DNA from: Chitinispirillales bacterium ANBcel5
Lineage (GTDB): Bacteria > Fibrobacterota > Chitinivibrionia > Chitinivibrionales > Chitinispirillaceae
Assembly: GCA_029688955.1 (NCBI GenBank)
Contig: JARUKZ010000029.1
Coordinates: 1 to 55,373 of the forward strand
DNA length: 55,373 nucleotides
Direction: 5' to 3'
Positions within the stretch are counted from its first letter, which is position 1, and the number at the start of each line of letters is the position of its first letter. Made by a program: the position numbers and the translations under genes. Under the pieces are notes generated by a model. The model worked only from the letters and a program-made list of their open reading frames with translations, was not told where the DNA came from and searched no databases. Below, one piece after another: positions 28,068 to 36,112 of the stretch.

Positions 28068-30206
28068 ATGAAATTAATACTTTGTTTAACCTTGATAGCA
28101 GCTCTGAGGATCAACTCATTTTCTCAGTTGCAGCCAGAAGAGAGCAGTACTGCAGATACCGTTGAGCAGCGTTTATCCCTCGATGTGAAAGACACCGACA
28201 TTCGCGACGTCATACGTATGATATCCAGAAGTTATAACCTTAGCATCCTTATGGATCAGGATGTCAGGGGCACTGTAACGCTTCACCTTAATGATGTTCC
28301 TGTTATGGAGGGACTTAACCGCATTGCCCAGACCAATGGCTTTGAGATTGTTAGAGAGGGCAATGTCTACCGGATACAAAAAGCCTCAATTCAGCCCCGA
28401 TCGGAGATCAGCTACAGTGATGGAAAACTGAGTCTTGACATAAACAATATGGATGTAAATGACTTTCTGGAGATTTTAAGTTCAAAGGCAAATATCAGTG
28501 TGGTAAGAGATTCTGAAGTTGATGGCCGTGTAACCGGCAAACTGTATCAGGTCGATCTCCATGATGGAATACGGGCGATACTTGAAGGAAATGGTTTTCA
28601 GGCAACAAGGCGCAGAAACATCTATCAGATATCCACTATTGACCCAGCTTCTTCGGTTCAGACCCGCCCTACAGGTATAAACCGACGAGGCTCAACTGGC
28701 GGTTTTTTTGTAGATTACAGAGATGGTCGTTTAAGCCTGGATGTGCAAAGTGGGGATCTTGAAGATGTGATCAGTGCCATATCAGAGCAGGGCGATGTAC
28801 AAATAGTGACCTACGGGAATATAAAAAGTGAGGTAAATGCGAAGATAAATGATGCACCGTTAATAGAAGCTCTGGCTCTGTTACTTGGTGGCACCCGTTT
28901 TACCTTTGTACAGAGAGAAGGAGTGATACTTATAGGTGACAGAAATACCGCAACCCCTTCAGGCCAGGCACTCTCTATGTCTGAACTGATACACCTTAAC
29001 CACATTAAAGCGGAAAACATTCCTTCAATTCTCCCTAAAGATATACCTGCTACCAATATCAGGGTAATAAAAGAGCAGAACGCAATACTGGTATCAGGTA
29101 CTTCAGAGGACATAGTCACCACAAGAGAATTCATTAATGCTATCGATATACCTACCCCGCAGGTCAGAATAGACGCGGTAATTGTTGAGTATAAAGACAA
29201 TCTTAACAGTGAAGTGGGTATACGCTACAGCACCGAAAAGGATATGAGAGATGATTCTTACCTGACGCTCCCGGCACCCAATACGCGCCTTTCGGATCAA
29301 ACAGAAGGCACAGAGCTTGGTATTAGTGGTAAATTAATGCATGAAATACTTTCAGGTATTAATGTCAGTAAAAAAATTACAGACCTGATAGATTCCAACT
29401 TTTTTGCCGCCCTTAGAGTTCTTGAGCATCAGGACAAAGCGCAGGTTCTTGCCCAGCCATCCATACTTACTTTAAACGGGCACCGAGCCTCAATAGACGT
29501 AAGCGAAACCCAGTATTTTAGAATGGTATCCGGCACAGCAGAGAACCAGACTGTTCGGTTTCAACCCATTCAGTTTGGTATACAACTGGACATTACCCCC
29601 TGGATAAGCCAAAGTGGCCAGATTACAGCAGAGATCACCCCTGTTGTCTCTAACTCCGAGAACGTAAACAGAGAGGGTTATCCCAATGTCTCAAGCCGCT
29701 CTATGACTACTACCGTACGATTAAATGATGGTGAAACGCTGGTGCTTGGCGGACTCATCAAAAACCAGGAAACAGAGTGGCAACACAGAGTGCCCATACT
29801 GGGAAGGCTACCAATTATTGGTGCATTATTCAGAAACAGAGGACGTACCAGACAAAAATCTAATCTGGTGGTGTATATCACACCAAGGATTGTTTCAAGA
29901 GACCAAATGGTTGATCTTGACCAGGAACTTGAAAATATGAGCCTTGAGCAGAAAAATTTTCTTGAGCGCCAGGTTCATCACGGGATGGATAAAATGAGAT
30001 CCTTCTTTAGCAGAGAAGAATCGGTCGAGGAAGATTTACAAAGTCAGGAGCATGATACAACACAGGATAAATTACCTGACAGTCTACCAACTCAGGAGCC
30101 GGAAGACTTTCCAACTCCACTTATTCAAACAAAGCTCGACAAACCTGAAAATGCTGATTCTTTAATTATTCAGGTAGAGGAATCGGCCAAACAGGATACA
30201 GAATAA
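28068..30206 (+). CDS. Secretin (GspD/PilQ family) outer-membrane channel
   Basis: 712 residues with signal peptide (cleavage near INSFS). The periplasmic part has three tandem N0/STN-like modules, each opening with an LSLDV/LSLDI strand (about residues 32-102, 120-190 and 222-292), followed by a NolW-type N domain (about 305-370, ENIPSILPKDIPATNIRVI). The C-terminal secretin core spans about 371-610 (PQVRIDAVIVEYKD ... LNDGETLVLGGLIKNQE ... LVVYITPRIV). The last 90 residues are acidic and low in complexity, as in the S-domain or pilotin-binding tails of many secretins. The repeat of N0-like modules and the PilMNOP-type neighbours favour a PilQ-like origin, while the pseudopilins downstream fit GspD. 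Its stop codon overlaps the next start (TAATG), so translation is probably coupled. Confidence 0.93.
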   Translation: MKLILCLTLIAALRINSFSQLQPEESSTADTVEQRLSLDVKDTDIRDVIRMISRSYNLSILMDQDVRGTVTLHLNDVPVMEGLNRIAQTNGFEIVREGNVYRIQKASIQPRSEISYSDGKLSLDINNMDVNDFLEILSSKANISVVRDSEVDGRVTGKLYQVDLHDGIRAILEGNGFQATRRRNIYQISTIDPASSVQTRPTGINRRGSTGGFFVDYRDGRLSLDVQSGDLEDVISAISEQGDVQIVTYGNIKSEVNAKINDAPLIEALALLLGGTRFTFVQREGVILIGDRNTATPSGQALSMSELIHLNHIKAENIPSILPKDIPATNIRVIKEQNAILVSGTSEDIVTTREFINAIDIPTPQVRIDAVIVEYKDNLNSEVGIRYSTEKDMRDDSYLTLPAPNTRLSDQTEGTELGISGKLMHEILSGINVSKKITDLIDSNFFAALRVLEHQDKAQVLAQPSILTLNGHRASIDVSETQYFRMVSGTAENQTVRFQPIQFGIQLDITPWISQSGQITAEITPVVSNSENVNREGYPNVSSRSMTTTVRLNDGETLVLGGLIKNQETEWQHRVPILGRLPIIGALFRNRGRTRQKSNLVVYITPRIVSRDQMVDLDQELENMSLEQKNFLERQVHHGMDKMRSFFSREESVEEDLQSQEHDTTQDKLPDSLPTQEPEDFPTPLIQTKLDKPENADSLIIQVEESAKQDTE

Positions 30207-31462
30207 TGCATTCAGGCCCCCAAAAAAAGTGTAAGAAAATTACCGGTGTTGTACCTACTGAAAGCCTGAATTTTATCTCGGTTACTCTTATACGTACATC
30301 TTCATCACAGTGGAAAGTTAAATCCATAAAAGAGTGGCAGTCCGCAAACCGTGTAAAACCACAATTATTCTTATCCAATGGTGCCATGCTGGGTGTTACA
30401 ACACATTGGTTGAACAATACGACCGGTGCCGCTCAGGACCTTATTTTTACACCATACGATTCGGCAGTTAAAGCTGCCACATCTCCTGTACATAACCAAG
30501 CTTTTATCAAAGCGCTTTCCGGAACTATTATCGACCTAGTAACCGATGATTTTTACCTTATAAGTATACCTCAGACCTTTTGCAAAGCGTGTAAGGAATC
30601 ATTTATTTCGCTTCATTTTAATAAAGGTATCCTTAAGGCCGGGATCGTAATAAACAATAAGCTTGAAGGTGTTTTTAACCTTTCATGCCATACGACAGAG
30701 GAAGTTTTTGGTAATTTTGCTCGCATAGAGCGATACTGGAGCCATAAACTTAATCGCAATGATTTTCCAAATACGTGTGTAACCATTGGATCGAATTTAA
30801 ATGATTTTCATTTAAACTCAAAAAATACACTATCAGCGGATATCCCAAAGGAGCTAATTGAAAGCAGTGATGCTTTAAAAGCAGCAGGTGTTGCATTTTC
30901 AAGAACAGGTGAAGCGCCTACCTTTGGTATCGCCAAAGAAGATCAGTACAGTACGTTTCGCCCTTTGGCACAAAAAATAGCAGTCTGCCTTCTTATACTT
31001 GCACTACTCTTTTCTGTCACACCGCGTGTTCTTACAATTTATTCTTCTCATCAGTTATCTGAAAAACAACGCCTGTACAACTCTATACTGAAAGAAGATC
31101 AGGACATCCGTGATTTAACAGAGAAGAGCGAAAAGCTATCACAGGAGATACTCTCTTTTAAACAAACCTACTCCAGACGTACCAATTGGAGCAGGTTACT
31201 GCAGGCTCTTGGGGAGAGCAGACCAGATGATCTGTTTATTGAACGCCTGGGCTCAGAACCAATTGGTGGCTCTGATGATAGGATTAGAATTGCCATTGGT
31301 GGTTGGGCACATTCTGAAACTTCAGTTACACGTTTTATCGCTAATTTGCAATCATTAACCTTTATTCATGGCATCTCCCTTTCATCTCTTGAACGGGATG
31401 CAGAAGAGAGAGAAATATGCCGATACCGAATCATATGCACTCTGGATTTATTCGAAAAATAG
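30206..31462 (+). CDS. PilM-PilN-like fusion (GspL-like) inner-membrane assembly protein
   Basis: 418 residues. The N-terminal 250 residues are cytoplasmic and have the spacing of a degenerate actin-like PilM/GspL domain, including IGSNLND near 190. One transmembrane segment (about 255-275, IAVCLLILALLFSVTPRVL) is followed by a coiled coil (SEKQRLYNSILKEDQDI) and a small alpha/beta domain (about 325-418) with the PilN pattern W..LLQALGESRPDDLFIERL. In type IV pilus systems PilM and PilN are separate; one chain with both parts is the GspL arrangement of type II secretion. It starts at the ATG overlapping the secretin stop and overlaps the next gene by 46 bases. Sequence match to either family is weak, so the identity rests on topology and gene order. 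Confidence 0.75.
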   Translation: MHSGPQKKCKKITGVVPTESLNFISVTLIRTSSSQWKVKSIKEWQSANRVKPQLFLSNGAMLGVTTHWLNNTTGAAQDLIFTPYDSAVKAATSPVHNQAFIKALSGTIIDLVTDDFYLISIPQTFCKACKESFISLHFNKGILKAGIVINNKLEGVFNLSCHTTEEVFGNFARIERYWSHKLNRNDFPNTCVTIGSNLNDFHLNSKNTLSADIPKELIESSDALKAAGVAFSRTGEAPTFGIAKEDQYSTFRPLAQKIAVCLLILALLFSVTPRVLTIYSSHQLSEKQRLYNSILKEDQDIRDLTEKSEKLSQEILSFKQTYSRRTNWSRLLQALGESRPDDLFIERLGSEPIGGSDDRIRIAIGGWAHSETSVTRFIANLQSLTFIHGISLSSLERDAEEREICRYRIICTLDLFEK

Positions 31463-31989
31463 CTCTACATTATCAGTTAATAGTAATCATGAGTGCGGGT
31501 TTTTTCCTTTTCTGCGCTTCGATACACTATTTTGCGGTACCGCAGCTTTTAGCGCTGATTGAAAAACGGAGTAAGATAAATCAACTTAACTCCTACATAT
31601 CATCCTCGGATGGATTCGATAAAATCAAAGCGGAGATAGCAAATACCAATGCTCTTCTTGAGTTGAAGTTAAAAGACTTACCCAGAGTGGCTTCCTCCAG
31701 AACGATTTCTGATGTTCTTGACCAGCTTATTAACCACGCAAAGGATGCAGGTTTTCAGTTGACAAAAATTCAGCCTGGTGAGGGGAACACTATCGGTAAT
31801 CAGATTCACATACCTGTTGAGCTTGAAATGAGCACAGGATACAACTCTGTAGGAAAGTTTGTTGCTTCCCTTGAAACAGTGCCTCAACTGCTAAGGGTGG
31901 AACAAATTGGCACAGAAGCACAATCGCAAGATACACTGCTTGTAAGACTACTTGTAACCTGTTTCATCCCATCACAGGAGAATCAGTAA
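31417..31989 (+). CDS. PilO/GspM-like inner-membrane assembly protein
   Basis: 190 residues: a short cytoplasmic N-terminus, one transmembrane helix (about 17-40, LIVIMSAGFFLFCASIHYF), a coiled-coil stretch (about 45-85) and a ferredoxin-like periplasmic domain (about 90-185) with the PilO hallmark IPVELEMSTGYNSVGKFVAS followed by LLRVEQI. That last pattern is the most convincing match. PilO and GspM pair with PilN/GspL to form the inner-membrane alignment complex under the secretin. The start at 31417 lies inside the previous gene; an ATG six codons later is also possible. The following gene overlaps by one base. Confidence 0.82.
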   Translation: MPIPNHMHSGFIRKIALHYQLIVIMSAGFFLFCASIHYFAVPQLLALIEKRSKINQLNSYISSSDGFDKIKAEIANTNALLELKLKDLPRVASSRTISDVLDQLINHAKDAGFQLTKIQPGEGNTIGNQIHIPVELEMSTGYNSVGKFVASLETVPQLLRVEQIGTEAQSQDTLLVRLLVTCFIPSQENQ

Positions 31990-32486
31990 TGCACTCAGAT
32001 AGTACCAAATCCCTTCTGCTATTACTCTCGGTCGTATGCATCGCAACCGGTATAGTATTTTTGTTAGATCTACCTTCATCTCTTAGTCAGATATCCCCTG
32101 ATAGCACATCTTCTCCCTTAAGAGACCAACAAGAAGATTTTCACTCCATAGAGCAGGCATTAAATATTCAATTCGATACTCATCCTGTAACATTCCCTGA
32201 TGAATTACAATCTCCGTTCAGAATGTACACAAATAAACCAACACGCCCTGCGGCTGTTGTCAGAAGGCCTGTTGCTCAACCTCAACCAAGAACACCCCTA
32301 CAGGTCAAAGGCGTGTTAACCCAGCCTTCATATATTGTAATACTTGAGGATAATACCGGTCAGACCTATATTAGAGAAAAAGGTGACAAGATACACGAAG
32401 CAACCATTATCGCAATCAGTAGAAATGGTGTTACACTCAGAGATAATCAGGGTTCTTACCAGATCAATGTAGAGGAAACTCCGTGA
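31989..32486 (+). CDS. PilP/GspC-like periplasmic linker protein
   Basis: 165 residues with one N-terminal transmembrane helix (about 7-28, LLLLLSVVCIATGIVFLL), a proline-rich flexible linker (about 70-105, PTRPAAVVRRPVAQPQPR) and a small beta domain (about 108-160; PLQVKGVLTQPSYIVILED, then TYIREKGDKIHEATIIAI). This is the layout of GspC HR and PilP domains, which connect the inner-membrane complex to the secretin N0 domain. Position right after the PilO/GspM-like gene supports the call. The next gene starts at a GTG overlapping this stop by four bases. Confidence 0.72.
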   Translation: MHSDSTKSLLLLLSVVCIATGIVFLLDLPSSLSQISPDSTSSPLRDQQEDFHSIEQALNIQFDTHPVTFPDELQSPFRMYTNKPTRPAAVVRRPVAQPQPRTPLQVKGVLTQPSYIVILEDNTGQTYIREKGDKIHEATIIAISRNGVTLRDNQGSYQINVEETP

Positions 32487-33853
32487 ACATACAGGTAGGA
32501 AGCAGAAGTGGCAACACGATGCCATTTATCCTATTCTTCTCAGCAGTCGCGTTTATAACTTTATCAATTTTTCTTGCCTACCAGACACGATCAACAAAAG
32601 TTTCTTTCCGTTCACCTTCTGATTTACAGGCCCTACTCAATGCCAGATCTGGTGTGTATAAAGCGATTCATCTGTTCACCAATGACTTAAGTACCGAAGA
32701 TACACTGCCCACCATTTCAACGACAAACCCCTCCTTTTCCATGGGTATGTTTGATGACAGAAACGATATTACCCTAAACGACGGTAAACTTCGTCTGGAT
32801 GGAGAAGTACAAACAATCACCCTCTATGATAATGACAGCAGCAACAGTGCTGATGTCGCACTGACAGCTCAGGGAATATATTGTCTGATTAGTTCTGAAG
32901 CAACCGTTCTTGATATAACACGATTGGTAGAGGCAAAACTTGGCAGCGGACCTCCCGCGCTACCGGATACGGTTCTTATACTTGAAAATAATAATCCTGT
33001 AAGAGGAAGTTACAGAGGCACGGTTATACGGGAATCAGACGATCAAAGTAACAAACAGGAAGCAATAGACCGGTTTATATCGGAATACAGTAGCAGGTTG
33101 GCTAATGCAGATACATCCATTTTTGAGACACCTTTAACTATTCGATCCAAGAATGCAGTACACTCTATACCTGATATTGTAAGAACACATCTATTACTTG
33201 ACGCTCCCTATTTTGATATTACCTGGAATGAAAAAAGAAATATTACTGTTTTAGGAGATTTGCAGATAAGCGGATCTTTTAATGTACAAAATCTCGACTT
33301 CGCGGTTGCCGGAGAGATCAGAATATTAGATAACTCCAAATTGGTTAATGTATCCCTTTTTTCCGATCATCGTATATTTATAGGTGATAATGCCACTTTT
33401 GAAGGAAACGCGATATCAATGGGGACCATAAACCTGTATGGAAGAGCAGAAGCAAAGAACAGAAGTTCCTTTATGAGTCTTGGCAAAAGAAGCAGCAGTA
33501 ATGATTCCGGCAGTACATCCCAGAACTACTCTATCCTAATCTCCGAGGCATCACGCTTTGATGGAACAGCTATAGCAATTGGCAATGCATGGTCAATTAA
33601 AACCGACCCATCAACACAAATTAGCGGCATATTATGGGGGAATAACTTAGTATGTCATGGTGGAGAATTAGCAGGTATTTTACGGGCAAAAGGGTTGTCT
33701 GATTGTATTTATCAGGAAATAAGCCTAAATCCGGATGACGAAGATAGCGAGAATCTGTTCTCCGGTACAATAGCACCTCTTGAGAATATCAAAGAATACA
33801 AAATGCCCTATTTTATGGGGCAACCGAAAATTGTAAGCTGGCAGGAGATGTAG
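32483..33853 (+). CDS. GspK/PilX-like minor pseudopilin with a polymer-forming insert
   Basis: 456 residues from a GTG overlapping the previous stop. The N-terminus has a short basic leader and one hydrophobic helix (about 11-30, GNTMPFILFFSAVAFITLSI) followed by LQALLNARSGVYKAIHLF, the pattern of GspK/PilX proteins whose N-terminal helix enters the pseudopilus. The leader lacks the usual GFTxxE motif. Residues about 250-400 form a beta-helical, bactofilin-like series (ITVLGDLQISGSFNVQNLDF, GDNATFEGNAISMGTINLYG, QISGILWGNNLVCHGGELAG), similar in type to the centre of the 1084-residue surface protein. It probably caps or decorates the tip of the pseudopilus; that role comes from the family, not from the sequence here. 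Confidence 0.65.
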   Translation: MNIQVGSRSGNTMPFILFFSAVAFITLSIFLAYQTRSTKVSFRSPSDLQALLNARSGVYKAIHLFTNDLSTEDTLPTISTTNPSFSMGMFDDRNDITLNDGKLRLDGEVQTITLYDNDSSNSADVALTAQGIYCLISSEATVLDITRLVEAKLGSGPPALPDTVLILENNNPVRGSYRGTVIRESDDQSNKQEAIDRFISEYSSRLANADTSIFETPLTIRSKNAVHSIPDIVRTHLLLDAPYFDITWNEKRNITVLGDLQISGSFNVQNLDFAVAGEIRILDNSKLVNVSLFSDHRIFIGDNATFEGNAISMGTINLYGRAEAKNRSSFMSLGKRSSSNDSGSTSQNYSILISEASRFDGTAIAIGNAWSIKTDPSTQISGILWGNNLVCHGGELAGILRAKGLSDCIYQEISLNPDDEDSENLFSGTIAPLENIKEYKMPYFMGQPKIVSWQEM

Positions 33854-33858
33854 TATAC

Positions 33859-34248
33859 ATGAAAACAAATCCACCGGATCGAAACGGGTTCACGATTGTA
33901 GAATTGATGGTTTCTGTCTTTATACTTGGAATAATCTCTACATCTTTGCTTCAGGGTCTCTATTCAGGTGATAAGATCCGTGGCAGAGCGAATGTCGCCC
34001 GTAGCGCTTCACACCTTGCTCTTAATGAGGCTGAAAGGATAAAAAATTCAGCAACAACGGGTTTTATTATTCAGGATTCTGTCTATCAACAGACAATCAG
34101 AGGGGTGAGTTATTCTGTTAACAGAACCGTTCTGTCTCATCACCTTACGGATAATTCAGAGCCGATTGAAATACATATTGATATTACTCCGGAGCCATCA
34201 GATTTTCCATCCTATTCTTTCAGGATGATTCAGGGGTATGACTTTTAA
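33859..34248 (+). CDS. Type II secretion / type IV pseudopilin with prepilin leader
   Basis: 129 residues. The class III leader NGFTIVELMVSVFILGIIS has the cleavage glycine, Glu at +5 and the 20-residue hydrophobic helix expected of a prepilin. The remaining 100 residues are a small globular domain with no further motif. Length and position fit GspI (or GspH) rather than the major pseudopilin GspG, which usually has a longer conserved C-terminus. Needs a prepilin peptidase that is not encoded in this window. Starts five bases after the previous stop; the next gene overlaps it by 11 bases. Confidence 0.85.
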   Translation: MKTNPPDRNGFTIVELMVSVFILGIISTSLLQGLYSGDKIRGRANVARSASHLALNEAERIKNSATTGFIIQDSVYQQTIRGVSYSVNRTVLSHHLTDNSEPIEIHIDITPEPSDFPSYSFRMIQGYDF

Positions 34249-34762
34249 TACAATTAAAGAGATGAAGCCATTTAAACGTTGTGGGGTAAGTATAATTGAA
34301 CTTACTGTTGCTATGGCTATATCTGCAGTGCTGCTCTCAATACTTTTCTACACATGGAATACTTTTAACTTTCAAATAGCGCAAAGAGACCATGTGTATT
34401 CATTGCGGGATGAAACGATCCGTATTGCCGAAGAGATAACCACTAACATACGACGAACTCCTTCTGTACTTGATTATTCATTGAATTCGATACGATTCAT
34501 TTCTCCAACTCATGGCGACACAGTAGAATACAGATTTGATGGAGAGCAACTTTCAAGAAATGGCAAAACAGTAACAAACCGTGCTTACGGTGGGGAAATT
34601 ACTTCTTTTGAGATCAGAGGCCATAATACGCAAATTGGATCAGAGCACATTTTACTGGAGATTTTGCTGACAAGCAGTGACAGAAGAGATAACAGGGATA
34701 CTGTGAGGAGTATCGTAGGCAGCAAAACTGTTGGAGATGATGATAATAAGTTTTGGTGGTAA
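34238..34762 (+). CDS. Pseudopilin (GspJ-like)
   Basis: 174 residues from the ATG at 34238; an ATG at 34262 would give a leader of more usual length (MKPFKRCG) and is an equally good start. The prepilin motif GVSIIELTVAMAISAVLLSI has Gly-1, Glu+5 and the hydrophobic helix. The following domain (RDETIRIAEEITTNIRRTPSV ... VEYRFDGEQLSRNG) fits the GspJ pattern, where a Y.L....L.R block is characteristic. Minor pseudopilins J, I and K form the tip complex in type II secretion. It ends the operon; no GspF, GspG or prepilin peptidase follows. Confidence 0.83.
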   Translation: MTFNTIKEMKPFKRCGVSIIELTVAMAISAVLLSILFYTWNTFNFQIAQRDHVYSLRDETIRIAEEITTNIRRTPSVLDYSLNSIRFISPTHGDTVEYRFDGEQLSRNGKTVTNRAYGGEITSFEIRGHNTQIGSEHILLEILLTSSDRRDNRDTVRSIVGSKTVGDDDNKFWW

Positions 34763-34783
34763 GCGGTTCTAATCGCTTCCAGA

Positions 34784-35095
34784 ATGAGCGTCCATCAACC
34801 CTCATTCTCCTCTTTGAAAAAAGTTGCCGATAATTTTCAACACCAACGTGAGGGAAAGATTAAAGCCGCCGCCCCAAAAATGATCGAATTTGGGAATGAG
34901 TGATGAGCAGATTGAGAAGATTACCTCTCTGGGCATCGAGATAATAGAGAAACTAAGAGAGAAGGCATAAAATAAGCTAAAGGTGAAACGTCGTAAGCAC
35001 AAAGTGAGCAGTATAACTGGATCAATACCTTAGTTCAGCGTTGTGGATTCAGAATCTCCCGTTATGGTTTTACTATTACGCGCGACGACGGTTAA
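34784..35095 (+). pseudogene. Possible frameshifted remnant of a small gene
   Basis: This 329-bp gap after the pseudopilin operon holds coding-like fragments that change frame. MSVHQPSFSSLKKVADNFQH runs from 34784 to a stop at 34901-34903. A second ORF, MSDEQIEKITSLGIEIIEKL..., runs 34896-34970. A third open stretch without a start, from 34997 to a stop at 35093, reads EQYNWINTLVQRCGFRISRY. None has a clear Shine-Dalgarno. Together they look like a degraded or frameshifted gene, but I cannot name it, and independent short ORFs remain possible. The end overlaps the stop region of the next minus-strand gene. Confidence 0.25.
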
Positions 35096-36039
35096 TACGC
35101 CTCATTCATCAATAGCCCAAATTTACTAATATCGAGCCCGATCTCCCTCAAACGCCTGTTTAACAGTGAACCAAGCGGATGTTGAGAGGGCAGGAGTTCA
35201 AGAAATATTGCATCATAACCCCTGCAATCAAGGTCCTGAAGCGTAGGGTAGAGATTTGCGGCGGCTTCACCTAAATCCCCTGCAAGCGATAGATTTCTGA
35301 CGAACTCATATTCTGACGAAAAATTGACACTTTCCCCAAAAGTCACAAGAGCAACTCTGTTACAGCTACTCTGATCGTAAACAGAAAGTGAATCCTTTTC
35401 CGCAACAAATAGTGGTGTTGAGAGTACAAGTGAAGGCGATTGCTTATCGAAATAATTCTGCACTGATCCTCCGGTAAACCATTCAATTGTTCCGGTAACC
35501 TCTTTAATCTTCTCCACCGGAATAGATCCAGGTGAAACAATCAGAGGTGAATGAGAATCCAAAAACGAAATAACAGTCGCGTCATCGTTAATAATCCCAC
35601 TATCAGTTTTAAACACCTCCCCATCCTCACTGCCCAAAAACTCAGATTCTTCACATGAGTCTTTTACCACAGCCAAAGGACCGTGCAGGTCAATAAATTG
35701 CCTGAACTCATCATTTTGCGGCATAGTAACCATTACAGTTGAACTGCGGTTATTTAGAATCCCGGGCACATTTTCTCCGGAGCTGAAAATCAGATTAAGA
35801 CTACCAGGCCAAAACCGGGTAGAAAGCAAATAAGCAGTTTCAGGGAACTCTGCAACGATATCAAGCAGATCGATTCTGTTACTTACACACACCATCGGCT
35901 GCTCAATGTGATTTGCCCCCGTTTTTATCAACATTTTTGCCAAAGCTTTGCTGCTGAAAACAGAAGCTGCTAAAAAGGTACCGGAAGCGGTTTCAAGCCG
36001 TAACAAGGAGTCGTCCATAGTTTTAGTCCTTCTTTCCAT
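35092..36039 (-). CDS. Sua5/YrdC-like protein lacking expected catalytic motifs
   Basis: 315 residues. The N-terminal 190 residues follow the YrdC fold: LETASGTFLAASVFSSKALAK in place of the usual PTETVYGLGA..., then STRFWPGSLNLIF (family: RFWPGPLTLI), STVMVTMPQ and HGPLAVVKDS (family: GPLAAPSAN). The C-terminal part has the Sua5-domain signature GDLGEAAANLYPTLQDLDCR ... FLELLP, about 255-300. Active Sua5/TsaC enzymes make threonylcarbamoyl-AMP for tRNA t6A using a KxR and an SxN motif. Here the first reads KTG and the second KDS, so both appear lost. It may be an inactive paralogue or have another role. It lies downstream of accC on the same strand. A true Sua5 elsewhere in the genome would be expected. 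Confidence 0.72.
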   Translation of the reverse strand: MERRTKTMDDSLLRLETASGTFLAASVFSSKALAKMLIKTGANHIEQPMVCVSNRIDLLDIVAEFPETAYLLSTRFWPGSLNLIFSSGENVPGILNNRSSTVMVTMPQNDEFRQFIDLHGPLAVVKDSCEESEFLGSEDGEVFKTDSGIINDDATVISFLDSHSPLIVSPGSIPVEKIKEVTGTIEWFTGGSVQNYFDKQSPSLVLSTPLFVAEKDSLSVYDQSSCNRVALVTFGESVNFSSEYEFVRNLSLAGDLGEAAANLYPTLQDLDCRGYDAIFLELLPSQHPLGSLLNRRLREIGLDISKFGLLMNEAY

Positions 36040-36112
36040 CCGTTTTTCCTTTCAATGGGGTATCACATTTTTCTTGCGAAGAAATGGCTTTTTTTATCTA
36101 AATATTACGGCT

